From: Imbricaverruca yamaguchii
Lineage: Eukaryota; Arthropoda; Thecostraca; Neoverrucidae
Length of the DNA: 64,000 nucleotides
Reading direction: 5' to 3'
NCBI GenBank assembly: GCA_034440575.1
Contig: JAOTOL010000439.1
Coordinates: 1 to 64,000 of the forward strand
Shown: positions 1-10,888 of the stretch, piece after piece
Numbering within the stretch: the stretch's first letter is position 1
How the letters are laid out: every line of letters begins with the position of its first letter
The notes under the pieces: generated by a model
What the model was told of the DNA's origin: nothing
Databases searched by the model: none
Seen by the model: the letters and a program-made list of their open reading frames with translations, nothing else
Program-made: the position numbers and the translations under genes

Positions 1-865
1 GTAGAATAATATTGAATTATAATTGAAAGTTGTTTATCAATTAAAAAGGGCGTAACCCAATTTCTAGTAATTGAAAACCCAATCGTTTGCTCAGGCCGCA
101 GGTACTCCCTGGACTGGTTGCCGAGCAATACCAGTGGCCATAAGTGCTGTGCTGTCGGTACACTCGATGCCCGTGTCGCTCAACGGGCAATACGGGTGCT
201 GCGTGAGGCATACCGCCTCATCGTTCCCGATAGTTTACTTTGAACGGTCGACACACTGTCTCGTGGTGCCGATACGGAACTGGTGTGACGAGCTGTTCAG
301 CTAATTGGGGTGCGTGCGACACATTACGCGGCATGGCGATGCTATTCATAAACAACTGATTTACTTAGTTACTTAGCGCAGCGTCCTCAATGATAGAACA
401 CGTTCGTGTTATTTGTGGCTTGGCTCTTCGACACCGAATGTTTAAAAATAATAATTTTATTACGTGGTTTATTAATAAAACAAGGATTTATTTATATCAA
501 TCGAAAGTTATTTCGAATCAGAAAAAGCAAGGCGAGGTAGACCATGTCCCTGACATTTTTCCCACACAAAAATCAACCTTTTATTTTTTACCTTTCAATC
601 TTCGATTTTAGCCCTCATCTCAAATATGCGAAACCAATATGTACTAAAAAAGGAAAAATCCTCTCGTGCGTTTTGTTTCAATCTATGGGTATATAGCTCG
701 TAATCCTACCAAATCGGGCCCACCCATTGCCTTCGTTTATTGGAGCCCCCTCCCAATGATTTTCAGAACGTACACCTGTGGTATGTTGTGACGGTCGAAC
801 TGGTGTATTTCAGAACCAGGTAGGAATGCATGCTCCTAAATACGCGTTTCAATATTGGGTTTCAG
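1..865 (+). other. Intron upstream of zinc-finger exon of locus 1
   Basis: No coding exon is supported here. The first 600 bases match 20220-20770, which lies in the intron between exons C and D of gene 2, so this is the equivalent intron of locus 1; its exons A-C would lie left of the window. Both copies contain a 77-codon open frame (71-304 and 20285-20518), but the frames slip relative to each other in the middle, which argues against selection on a protein. The segment ends in a tttcag acceptor at 860-865 that is conserved in all three loci. Confidence 0.6.
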
Positions 866-2655
866 TTGCCATTGCATCTCGATCTTACTGCGAGGGAAAA
901 CGACCGTCCCTCTAGAGCAACGGACAGCTCGGGAAATGCATTGCAGTGCAGTATTAACAGCGTGAACGACAGCAACAGCAGCCAGTGCCTGTGGATACCA
1001 GCGACACCGCGACGACAACCCACAACTCAGTTGGAAGCAAGTTCGTACGACTGTAGCGTGTGTGACAAGGTGTTCAAGAGACGTGGATGGCTGCTTCGAC
1101 ACGGCAAATGCACGCAAGTACGAAGGCGTACAATGGCAGCAGTCGTTCAAACCAGATCTTCAGTGATCAGGGTTTCAAGCCGGAGAAGCCCCTGATAACA
1201 CTCACTAGAGAGAAGCCGTACAACTGTGAGGTATGTGGTGCAACGTTTATCGCCAGATGGGATTTGGTTAGACACAGGAGATCCCACGCTGGAGAGCGGA
1301 CATACAACACGGATGGGATGTGCTCCAGAGCGTTCCTTCAAACGCAGACTTTGGATAAGGACAGACAAATCAACACGGGAAAGGGACCTTGCAGGTGCGA
1401 TCTATGCTGCAGGACGCTTTCTGCCAGGAAGGATTTGGTTGAACATATGAGAACCCACACCGGGGAGCGACCATACACGTGTAGAATTTGCTCTAGAACG
1501 TGTATTAGATCGGGGGATTTTGGTCGACACATGAGAACCCACACCGGCGAGAGACCTCACCGGTGTGAGGTGTGCGACGAGGCATTCGCTGTGAAATGTA
1601 ACCTACTTACACACATGAAAACACACCCAGGAAAGAAACACTACAAGTGTGAAACATGTGACAGGTCGTTTATTGTCCAAGCACACTTCCTCAGTCACGT
1701 CAGAAAGCACAAAGGAGAGCGACCTTACCAGTGTAAGACATGTGACAGGTCGTTTGCCGTCAAAAATAGCTTAGTTAGGCACATGAGAATCCACACTGGA
1801 GAGCAGCCATACAAATGTGGGACATGCGGTAGGTCGTTTACTGCGAGATTCAGCTTAGTTAAACACATGAGAACCCATACCGGAGAGCGACCTTACAAAT
1901 GTGAAGTATGTGGCAGGTCGTTTACTACTAAGGAAGTCTTAGTTAACCATATGCGAACCCACATTGGAGAGCGGCCTTACACATGTGAGACATGTGACAG
2001 GTCGTTTACTACCAAGTGGAACTTGGTTAAACACATGAGAATCCATACCGGAGAGCGACCTTACAAATGTGATGTATGTGACAGGTCGTTTTCTACCAAG
2101 GGAGTCTTAGTTAACCATATGCGAACACACACTGGAGAGCGGCCTTACACATGTGAGACATGTGACAGGTCGTTTACTACCAAGTGGAACTTGGTTACAC
2201 ACATGAGAACCCATACGAAAGAGCACCATTACACATGTGGAACCTGTGACATGTCGTTTATTGTTAAAGCATACTTAGTTAAGCACATGCGAACTCACAC
2301 TGGAGAGCTACCGTATAAATGTGAAATATGTGAAAGGTCGTTTGCTGCCAAGAGGAACTTAGTTATACACACGAGAGCCCACACTGGAGAACAGCATTAC
2401 ACATGAAAGACATGAGAGGTCGTCGGGAAGGACATGAGAGGTCATGGGGGACACGAGAGGTCGTTCATTACCAAGTCGTACTTCAACTGTGGGACATGTG
2501 GCTGGTCGTTTACTGCCAAATCCAGCGTCGTGACACACATGGGAACGCACGCGGGGCAGCCACCTTACAGATGCGAGACATGTGGCAGGTCAGTTACTGC
2601 GAAAAGGAACCTGGATCGCCACTTGAGAATCCACTCGGGAGGGAGACCTCACTAG
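866..2655 (+). pseudogene. C2H2 zinc-finger gene, locus 1, last exon (probable pseudogene)
   Basis: This is the paralogue of exon D of genes 2 and 3, and closest to gene 2. Read in the phase the sister genes use at the shared acceptor (exon from 866), it meets TAG at 913-915. It also has a 1-nt deletion near 1107 that puts the first finger (CSVCDKVF) in another frame from the rest. From an ATG at 1087 a 439-codon frame runs to TGA at 2404, with about 13 canonical C-x2-C-x12-H-x3-H fingers and [12 protein letters not shown] linkers, plus a degenerate one near 1300-1370. Two more fingers follow out of frame at 2480-2655. A protein from the 1087 ATG could still bind DNA but would lack the N-terminal exons. 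Dead copy is the more likely reading; a shortened functional isoform is possible. Confidence 0.75.
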
Positions 2656-3140
2656 CGTGTGCTATGAGGAAGGGCGTTTCCTTAGACGGCTACTTTGGTT
2701 AGACACATGATCCCAAACTGATGGCCTGTCCCGCGTATAAGATGCACGATGTTTAACGACAAAGGTGAACGGTTGGACACATGAAAGCTGGCGCTGGAGG
2801 GTGAGCTGAGGTTAATGAGAAGGGAACTCGGCCAGCACCTAATTCTGACTATACATGTGCGTGTTGTCTAAGGATATTGTATGAATCCAGTGGTGATTTT
2901 CCGCGGCGTTTGGAAGTCTGGTGATATGATGGTGTATCTGGCTGTTACCATGGTGTGTATCGCATATCGCATATGTGATGAATAAAGGTAGTTCCGCCGC
3001 CCTAGTCTGAGACATTGTGCGGGAAGTGTACACCAGGTGGTAGCGGACACCGACGCGCGAAGTCCAACATTGCCGAGTAGATTTAGCTTCAAGTGGAAAT
3101 TTCCAATGGAAGTCATCCCTGCGGAGGAAGTTCTTTGCGA
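2656..3140 (+). repeat. Shared 3' flank of the zinc-finger genes, copy 1
   Basis: Roughly 2860-3140 matches 22720-22985 behind gene 2, and more weakly 53990-54110 behind gene 3. Shared words include tctgagacattgtg and cagtcatccctgcggagg-like stretches. The segment is probably 3' UTR or downstream sequence duplicated with the gene. A fused aataaa lies near 2983 (gatgaataaaggt) and may be a polyadenylation signal. No open frame here is convincing. Confidence 0.6.
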
Positions 3141-3394
3141 AAATAACAACAGGAGATATTGTCAGGGACGCACCCAAGACCTCTCTGAAACAAAAAATAC
3201 CCAAATATCCTGGGATAACAAAGTTTTGAGATATTCACGCCAATTGAAAAAGGTCGGGCCTTCGCGCACTGACTGTGTTGCCTGCTTCAGGACTTCTTGG
3301 TCGGATCGCTCATTCCCCCTCACACGCCTCCCCTTATTCCCCCTTGTCCTGGCGGTTCCAGTAAAAATGACCCAGGTGTTTTCCTCTTTTCATC

Positions 3395-3560
3395 GAATTG
3401 AGGATGACATCGAGATTCACTGCCGATTATACGAATCAATCATTCGGCCTATGATGGAGCAACGATCCCCACTTTTCGAAAACACGGCCTATCATGGAAT
3501 ATCGATCCCCACTTTTCGAAAACGCGCCGCCAGTGCCGCCTGTCGGCGGTCAGACGAATC
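3395..3560 (+). mobile_element. LINE RT fragment with a 40-bp tandem duplication
   Basis: A short piece reads LYESIIRPMMEQRSPLF, the post-catalytic 'thumb' segment seen in non-LTR reverse transcriptases. It resembles the 31.2-33.9 kb LINE (LYKSFIRPIMEYG near 32090). The 40-bp unit starting cggcct is present twice back to back (3445-3484 and 3485-3524). Nothing else of the element is recognisable around it. Confidence 0.5.
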
Positions 3561-4061
3561 ACACCAGCAGCCAATCGGCGTGGCGCAATGAGTCGTGGGC
3601 GGGGACACCTGAAAGGAGGACTGGACCTCGCTAGAATGCTCCCATTCCTTGTGTGGCGTACTCTTCGCATTCTCGACCCACAATTCATCGTAGACCGTTC
3701 GCACCCGGAGCAGTCGCCAGTGTAATGGATGTTGGCCAAACCGGGTTTCCATGGCGATTAAATTTGGTGGAGAAATCACAGCGAGCCCTGTGCGAGGCAC
3801 CCGCCCACCGTAGCACGGGTCCAAGAGCGCGGGGAAAATCGGGAGTGCTGACTTGATTTTTCAGACCAATTGTTTCCAGTCAACACGCGGCTAATGGTTC
3901 AAATCTGGGATTTTTTGGAGGTGGTGGTGGGACACTTCCTACCCAGAACCCATGGATTGAATGTACGTACGATAGAAAGGAACATCAAACAATCAGGCAA
4001 AACGACTTCAGTTAGGCACGACATATAATGCAGCGTGCCTGGTATGGAACAGATTGATTGA
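3561..4061. other. Intergenic stretch holding an empty LINE site
   Basis: I see no gene. Bases 3950-4060 are paralogous to the two flanks of the LINE at 23051-26800: the word gtacgtacgata occurs once here (about 3961-3972) but twice, on each side of the LINE, behind gene 2. This segment is therefore the uninterrupted version of that insertion site. Confidence 0.6.
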
Positions 4062-6444
4062 GATTGTACGGGCAAGATGTGCCTACAACACCGGTGACTC
4101 GTTTCCTTGGTGTACAGTTTGATCATCGTCTTACATACAGAGAACATAGTAAAACACTGAGACAAATGCTTTAACCCTCGCACGTCCGGGGGAGGGGCAG
4201 ATATCTGCCCCCTCCGGTTTTTCCTCATTTGCCGCCAACCTAATAGGGTTAGCAAGGTCAAACCTCGCATAGCTGTTCATTGGTCTTTTCCGCATATCCT
4301 CATACATTTTTAATCCTGGGTCCTCTCATGTCAGGTCACCAGGTCAGGCGAAGTGACCCAACTACACTCGGAGTTCTGGGTGGCATAACGTCCACAATAA
4401 TTGAGCTATTGATTTCAAACTTGTAACATTTCATGATCTCATCAGGGACCATAATATGTATATCGGGCTTTTTTTTCGTAGCATTGACCTTAGGTCAGGG
4501 GTCACTGACATGGCTTCCACATTATAGGGCTATGGTAAAATATACAAATGTTTCCTAGTTACATATTTGCGCTCCGAATGATCTCATAACGGTTGTGGCA
4601 TGTAGATGGAAGCTATGCTCAATGCTACCGCTGACATTTTTGCTCAGTGACCTCACCAAGGTCTCTGAGGTCACCTGAGATCACTACACATTTATGCGCA
4701 TTACATCGCACTGCATTGAGCTAGAAGGCTGAAATTAGCGTCATTGTGCTTGTATCGACAATACGTGTCGATTGATACACAATTTACCTGATTGATTGAT
4801 GTGCCTACAACACCGGTGACTCGTTTTCTTGGTGTACAGTTTGATCATCGTCTTACATACAGAGAACATAGTAAAACACTCGGAGACAAATGCTTTAAAG
4901 CACTTGCGATATTGAAGTGTGTATATCGTACGTCATACGGTGCTGATAGAAGGCCACTACACCGGCTATGTCGTAGTCTGATCCACTCGAAGCTCGGCTA
5001 CGCTTGCTTTATATACGATGGCGGGTGTGCTACTACAAAGCGAACGGTCCACCCAGTACATCATGCTGCGGTACGAATAATTGCAGGGGTAGTTCGCACT
5101 TCTCCAACGGTTAGCGTGCTAGCGGATGCGCATGAGCCTACACTGTCTATGAGACGCGATATGCTGGGTCTCCGATAAGCCTGCAAAATGTGACAGTTCC
5201 CGACACACCCGTCATATCCAGCGGTTTTTGCTCATGTCATGCATGTAGTCCTTCTTAATCACACTAGGAGAGTAACTCCTTGGTTTGTGCGAATGAGGAC
5301 GCTCCTCGGGCGAATGGAAATACGACTGGAAAAAATTTGACAATATGAAGAACTGTCCACTCCTCCGTGGGAGTTTATCTCCCTCTCAATCGACATTTCC
5401 CTTGCTGACACGAGAAAGCGAGATGTCACAGAAGAGGAGCTACACTTACACTCGCTAGAGTATATATACAAGACGTATTATAATAACCTCATCAACTACA
5501 CGGATGTCTCGAAAATAAATACCGGAGTGGGTGGTGCCTTCGTGACAGGATCCGTCACAAGATCATTCTCACTGCCTCCACACGGCACGATCTTCAGTGC
5601 CGAGTTGATCGCCATCAACAAAGTACTGTCATACATAGATGTTCATGATGATGTTTTACATGCTATTCTGTCTGACTTCCTCGGCGGTCTCATGACAGTG
5701 CGTAGTTTCAATCCCCAAGCCATCATTGTACGATACATTTTATTGCAACTCACTTCGCTTCATCGTATGGGAAAGCAAGTCGCACTTCGCTGGATCCCGG
5801 CACATGTAGGAATCCGTGGAAATGAGCTGGCAGACGAGGCTACAGGGCGTGCGGCACATTCGACATACCGTCGTGCGCTTCCACTTCCTGTTAGTTACCA
5901 CTACCCAACAATATCATCATTTCTTTTCAGACAGTAGGAGGAAAGCTGGGACCGAATACAACCAAATCAATTGAAGCGAATCCAACCACACTTGGCACTG
6001 TGGTCCTCGTCATTCAGTCGAACCAGAAGGGGCAAAGTGGCCATCCGTCGTCTTAGAATTGGTCGTACGCTAGCAACACATAGATACTTCGTGTGCGGGG
6101 ACGACAGACCGAGATGTGTGAAGTGTAATGCCGCGCTGACTGTGCACCATGTGCTGGTGACGTGCCCAGTGTATGTAGAAGAACGCAGGCGGCACTTAGG
6201 ACATGATGCAAGTACTCTGAGATTAGTTGACTACTTAGAAAACGATTCCCGATTTATATACAACAGAGCAGTCTTGGGCCTCCTCGCGGAGATACGGCTC
6301 CAAGTGATATATGCACATGCTTATGTGATATCCTACCCTATCAGGCACCTTTTATTCGAACGTGATGTTGCGAATGACGAAATCGAGTCGGAAAGAATGT
6401 ACACTCTATTGATGGCTTCGCGAATGGCACACGACAACGCCTGA
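4062..6444 (+). mobile_element. LINE-A: 5'-truncated I/Jockey-type LINE, ORF2 C-terminal half
   Basis: Translation in shifting frames gives, in order, the late RT segment (RFLGVQFDHRLTYREH, near 4100 and again near 4830), the RT thumb (4900-5170), an RNase H domain (about 5490-5930, with HVGIRGNELADEA near 5810) and the C-terminal Cys/His motif (CNAALTVHHVLVTCP, near 6125). The endonuclease, the catalytic RT core and ORF1 are absent, as expected from 5' truncation. Frameshifts and stops make it inactive. It is split by the piggyBac-like piece at 4175-4799 and starts in sequence paralogous to 26870-26900. The exact 3' end, somewhere in 6445-6690, was not found. Confidence 0.8.
4175..4799. mobile_element. 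piggyBac-like transposon end and unclassified remainder
   Basis: The insert begins directly after TTAA (4171-4174) with CCCTCG, the target and terminal bases typical of piggyBac elements. A perfect 18-bp palindrome, ggggcagatatctgcccc, lies at 4194-4211. No mirrored end (agggTTAA) is present on the right. Instead, about 97 bp of the host LINE (4077-4174) is repeated after the insert (4800-4898). No transposase is encoded. The family call rests on one end only. Confidence 0.45.
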
Positions 6445-6689
6445 AAACGAACTGCTCTGCTGCTTGCCTCACGTCCAACCGCCACAACAATGCTTCCACC
6501 GGCCACGCCCTCTGCCACGCAGTCAACTGCCAGCACCTCAGCGCTTCCAACGGGTGCAGGGTTTTTCGCATCGCAAATGCACACGCATGTTAAATTTCCC
6601 TCTACACAAACACTACCGCGTGAGTATCATCAGAGGCTTTTACCGGACGCTTTCTAACTATTGATAATTCCGGAGCTCAGGTGCGCCAT

Positions 6690-9345
6690 CTATGGAGCCA
6701 CATAGTTGGCGCTTATTTATACATCTCGCAGTCTGCAATAACACCTACCTTCCTCTGTCGTCTCAGAGCTTTTACGCAGCTTTAACCACATACAGGAAAA
6801 CGGCGAATACCCTTCCACGTGGAGCCACGCTGCAGTGGTCCCCCTTTTCAAACCTGGTAAAATTGGTTGAAACCCCATAGATTATCGTCCAATCTCTTTA
6901 ATATCCGCTTTGGGCAAGCTTATGGAGAAGCTCGTCAACGGGCGCCTATCGTGGTTTATGGAAAATCATGATATTCTTACAGACACGTAGTGTGGCTTTC
7001 GTAAAAATAGATGTACTGACCATATTTTAACACTTGACACAGAACTACTCCACATTTCAGAGGAAGCGACACCTGGGCGCTGTATTTTTTATATTGAAGA
7101 AGCCTTCGACACCACATAGCGTCGGGGAATTCTTTAAAATAATTTCACAAGCATGAGATCCGAGGCCAAATGGGCACCTTTTTAGGAAACTTTTTGGTGA
7201 ACCGTTGTTTTCGTGTAAGCATCGGAAACTGCATCTCGGACTGGTCTAGCCAGGATCATGGAATCCCCCAAGGGAGTGTTCTAAGCGCTGCTCTTTTCGG
7301 GTTTATGATAAATGATATTGGGGATTTACTTCCTTGGAACGTGGGACGATCTCTATATGCTGATGATTTTCCAATATGGTCATGCGCCTCACGGACACCG
7401 CCGATGGAAAGACAGCTGCAGCTAGCCGTCAGATGTTTAGAAAGGTGGGGCAACGCGAATGGTTTCCGGTTCTCCACAGCAAAAACAGTTGCGATGCACT
7501 TCTGTCGCCGCCGTCGTTGTCCAAACATCGATATCCTACTTTACGGGCAGAGTATACCGACTCAACCGGTAGTCCGATTTCTAGGTGTGGAGTTTGACAC
7601 GCGTTTGACGTACCGGCGTCATCTTGCCGCCCCGGTAGCTCAGTTGGTTAGAGCGCTGGCCTGCACTGGTCTCCCCTGTCCTGGCAACACAGGGTTCGAG
7701 TCGCTTCGCGCGCTCGCATTTAGCCCCCGGCCGGGAGTGTCAGTTGGCAGCGGGCCCGATAAGGCCGGGGACCAGCTACCGGGCGGCCGTGTCGGTGCAT
7801 TGACGGCACATTAAACTTTCGATACAAATTATGCCGTTGAACTGGACTTCGTGGATCGGGTGGTGGGGCCAGGGTTCACGCAACAAGCTCTTCTTAGCGA
7901 TAAAACCCTGGTTCCTAAAGCCACCCCAGCGACAACTCGGACTAAATTTATTTTAAAAAATAAAAAGTGGTTAAAAAATCTTAAAACGTTGCGAGATAAG
8001 TGCGTCAATGTGTGGCTCGTGCAACCTATGGAGCATACCGTACAACGCTGCTTTTGCTATGCCGATCGCTTATTCGATCCAAGCTTGACTACGCGTGCTG
8101 TTCTCAAACAAACACCGTACAAGAGCCAGTACGGGATGAGGATGCGAGGACATTTTTCAGAGAGCGGTATCCGGCTCCAGGGAGTTCGACGGACTGAATG
8201 CATTTCAATGCCTCCTTGGGAGCTGGTAACACCGCAAGTGGACACATCCCTCGCATGTACAAAGAAAACCAATATTACACCACATGAATTCAGAGCACTT
8301 GCCATGGAGCACATTGAATGCTACATTGGATTTGTTGCAACATACACCGATGGATCTAGGACGGAGACCGGCGTCGGCAGCGCTTTTATTACCGTTACTT
8401 TGGTTAGAAGCTTTTCACTTCCAGCACATGCTTCTTTCTATTCTTCCGAGCTTATTGCCATTCCGAAAGCCCTTTGTTTCATGGAGGTATCAGACAATCC
8501 ACGTCACATTATTTTGACGGATTCTTTAAGTACCCTTTTAGCGATGAGGACACACAACCCGTCAAACACCATTTTACGGGAAGTCTTAACACGTCTTACC
8601 AGTGCGTACCGGACAGGTAAAAACTGGTGCCATGCCAGATCCCGAGTAACGTGGGCATGACTGGAAATGACCTACCTGATGCAGCTGCAAAACGTGTGTC
8701 GCTAGCTCCATGCTCGCGAACCCTACCACTCCCTGCCCGTGACCACTTCCGAACCATTTCTCACTCTGTGCTCACAAAGTGGCAAGGTTATTGGAACTCA
8801 ATACCAGATAACAAGTTGAAAGCGACCAAGCATCACCTCGGAAAATGGACTTCGTGCTCACGTAGAAATAGGCGAGACGAAGTAGCACTATGTCGCTTGA
8901 GAATTGAGCATACATATGCCACTCAATCTTACTTACTAACTGGTAATGATATGCCATGCTGCCACAAATGTCACGCCCGCTTATCGGTGCGTCATGCCTT
9001 GCTTTCCTGCCCTGGCTACGAGGAGGAGAGAAGACGTCACTTTGGGAGTGTCAAGTCATTGTCACTCAGTAAAGTTTTAGGTGACGACTCGGATATTGTT
9101 CGATCAGGGCGACTTTTTGATGATCTCGCTGAAGTGTCGTTTTCAGTCATATATGCGCCACGTTGAAAATGTTTCTTGCCATACTTTATTATATGTACCG
9201 TTCGTTGCTTTGACTAATGTTCTGCAAGCGTGACTAGCCAATATGCGCGATATATCGACATGTAAATAATGTCTGTTGTTATGGGCGCAACATGACCAAA
9301 GTAGTCGATGCGCCCTAAAGCCCCAATAACTAACTAACTCCAGTT
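6690..9345 (+). mobile_element. LINE-B: I/Jockey-type LINE, RT to 3' end
   Basis: A 5'-truncated LINE starts in the RT region (YRPISLISALGKLMEKL near 6890). The palm motif YADD is at 7356-7367, preceded by GIPQGSVL near 7263. RNase H follows (TYTDGSRTETGVGSA near 8343), then the terminal Cys/His motif (CHKCHARLSVRHALLSCP near 8955). The 3' UTR ends in gcgccctaaagcccc followed by (taac)n at about 9310-9345. Stops and frameshifts before 7170 and the SINE at 7626-7977 break ORF2. This is the clearest example of the family's 3' terminus. Confidence 0.85.
7626..7977 (+). mobile_element. tRNA-derived SINE inserted in LINE-B
   Basis: The head (from 7629) is tRNA-like: gccccggtagctcagttgg contains an A box, and ggttcgagtc near 7693 a B box, spaced as in tRNA genes. 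A GC-rich body of unknown origin and an A-rich tail (taaaaaataaaa) follow. It interrupts the RT frame between the residues RH and LKT of the LINE. A 5-bp duplication, atctt, flanks it (7621-7625 and 7978-7982). Pol III promoter boxes and an A-rich tail are the defining SINE traits. It is not a functional tRNA because the 3' half does not pair with the 5' end. Confidence 0.8.
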
Positions 9346-10888
9346 TGCGACGCTGTCGACGCGTTAGCGTGGGATTCCAGCGATGTCGACGATTCATCCG
9401 CGGTGGACTCCAGCGACGTCACTGTTGTGGAGGCATTCGCGCCGGACTGCGGAAACGTTGTCGGCGTGGATGAGCCATCCACGCCGACGTAACCGCAGTC
9501 TGGGTCTGATGAATCGTCCGAAAAGAATGGTTCAGCTAATTGCAGATTTCCACTGGATTTTCTGATCGCTTGGAGCTCCATGGGCAGCATCTATAATTTT
9601 GCCATTTTGTAGGTTGACAAAATGTTGAATGCCCATCTGCAGTCCACACTGTTTTCATGAAACTGGCAAAATCTGTACTGCAGGATTTCACCATATTTCA
9701 TTCATTTATTCACCATGGCTGTTTTGTGTTATAAAGTGTCATGCATCATTGCCATGTTGATGAAGATGTGTATAGGTACCGCATAATTGACCATTGTTGT
9801 GATTGATGCAGAGACGGTGGAAATCTACAAAACTGGGGGGGGGGGCAAAACCATATTTTGAGTTGATTCTTTCCAGTCAAAGGACATATATATAGTGCTT
9901 AAGAATCGCCAAAGCAGTTTTTGTACCAACCCTGCCATCTAGAATCTGCCACCACTTGGTTCATGTGCTGTTATTTTCCTTTTATAAGGCATACAAGTTA
10001 TGGCTTTGTTTACCTATCATATAAAAAGGTAGTTTTTATACGTGAGCATGAATGATGAAGAGCATGATGCACCAAGTTCACGATCATCCAACCGCAGAGA
10101 GCCCAATGGCCAAATGGGGCACAATGTTTGTATTTTTGTGGATTCAATAGCGAGCTGCACCATATTTCTATCGTTTACGGTTTAAATATCGCACCTACAA
10201 AAGTTTATAACCTCTTCTGCATCCAAAGCCACGTTTGGACACTTTCTAGGTTAGGTACAGCTGCGCGCAGACCACATTAGAACTTTTCCTTTGATGAATC
10301 CATCGAAAACAGTGTGGATAAAGCCAGTTAAAATATGATTTCCAATTGGTGTATTCCTCATTGGCTCAAAATCTACAGCTGCACAAAGGGGTTTGGCAGA
10401 ACACCCATACCTATTGCTGTGCCATGTAGGTACACATCCTTGGAGCCTTTATATTTATGTAGACCAGGACCTATTTTAACATAGTAACTGGGGAGGCTAT
10501 TTAACATAGTAACTGGGCCTTCCCAGCCATCCAAACTGTCTCTCCAGTGAAGAGATGGAAAATAGCTGCGTTTTTCATCAAAACCCACTGGGTAGTGGGG
10601 TTTCTTGTGTTTTTCGGGGGTTTTCTCACAAATTTCCTCCAGGTGACATATGGCATCTCTTCGTGAGACGCCTGTCCCACCATTAGGTACCTCTAGTTAG
10701 AGATCACTCACCTGCAATGTCATTCTGTCTGGGTTTCTTGAATGCCCTGAAGAAGTTCTGATCGAACTTAAACCCCTTCATGTTGGACCCACCTCAACCT
10801 ATAATTATAACATCGTAACACTGACGCCGTAGACAACTAACCCGCCTGAACAGTCGGGACAGCAGAAAACGCCTGTGGAAGCGCGCGT
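9346..10888. other. Unassigned 1.5-kb stretch
   Basis: No gene is recognised. The minus strand has an 86-codon, Ser/Thr/Asp-rich frame (9590-9330) and a run that reads PVGFDEKRSYFPSLHWRDS (around 10580-10530) continuing to a stop at 10373. Both look like possible exon or transposase remnants, but neither matches a family I can name. A poly-G tract lies at 9836-9845, and tandem cagttactatgttaaa words occur near 10480-10520. Confidence 0.4.

Noticed and set aside
71..304. Small conserved gene (77 codons, also 20285-20518)
   Set aside because: Frames shift relative to each other between copies and both lie in an intron; nucleotide identity alone explains the similarity.
7629..7705. Functional tRNA gene
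   Set aside because: A and B boxes are present, but the acceptor stem is not closed and the element continues as a SINE with body, A-rich tail and target duplication.
9330..9590. Transposase N-terminus (acidic SDDSSDPD stretch, minus strand)
   Set aside because: Too short and compositionally biased; no catalytic domain of any DDE family could be read nearby.
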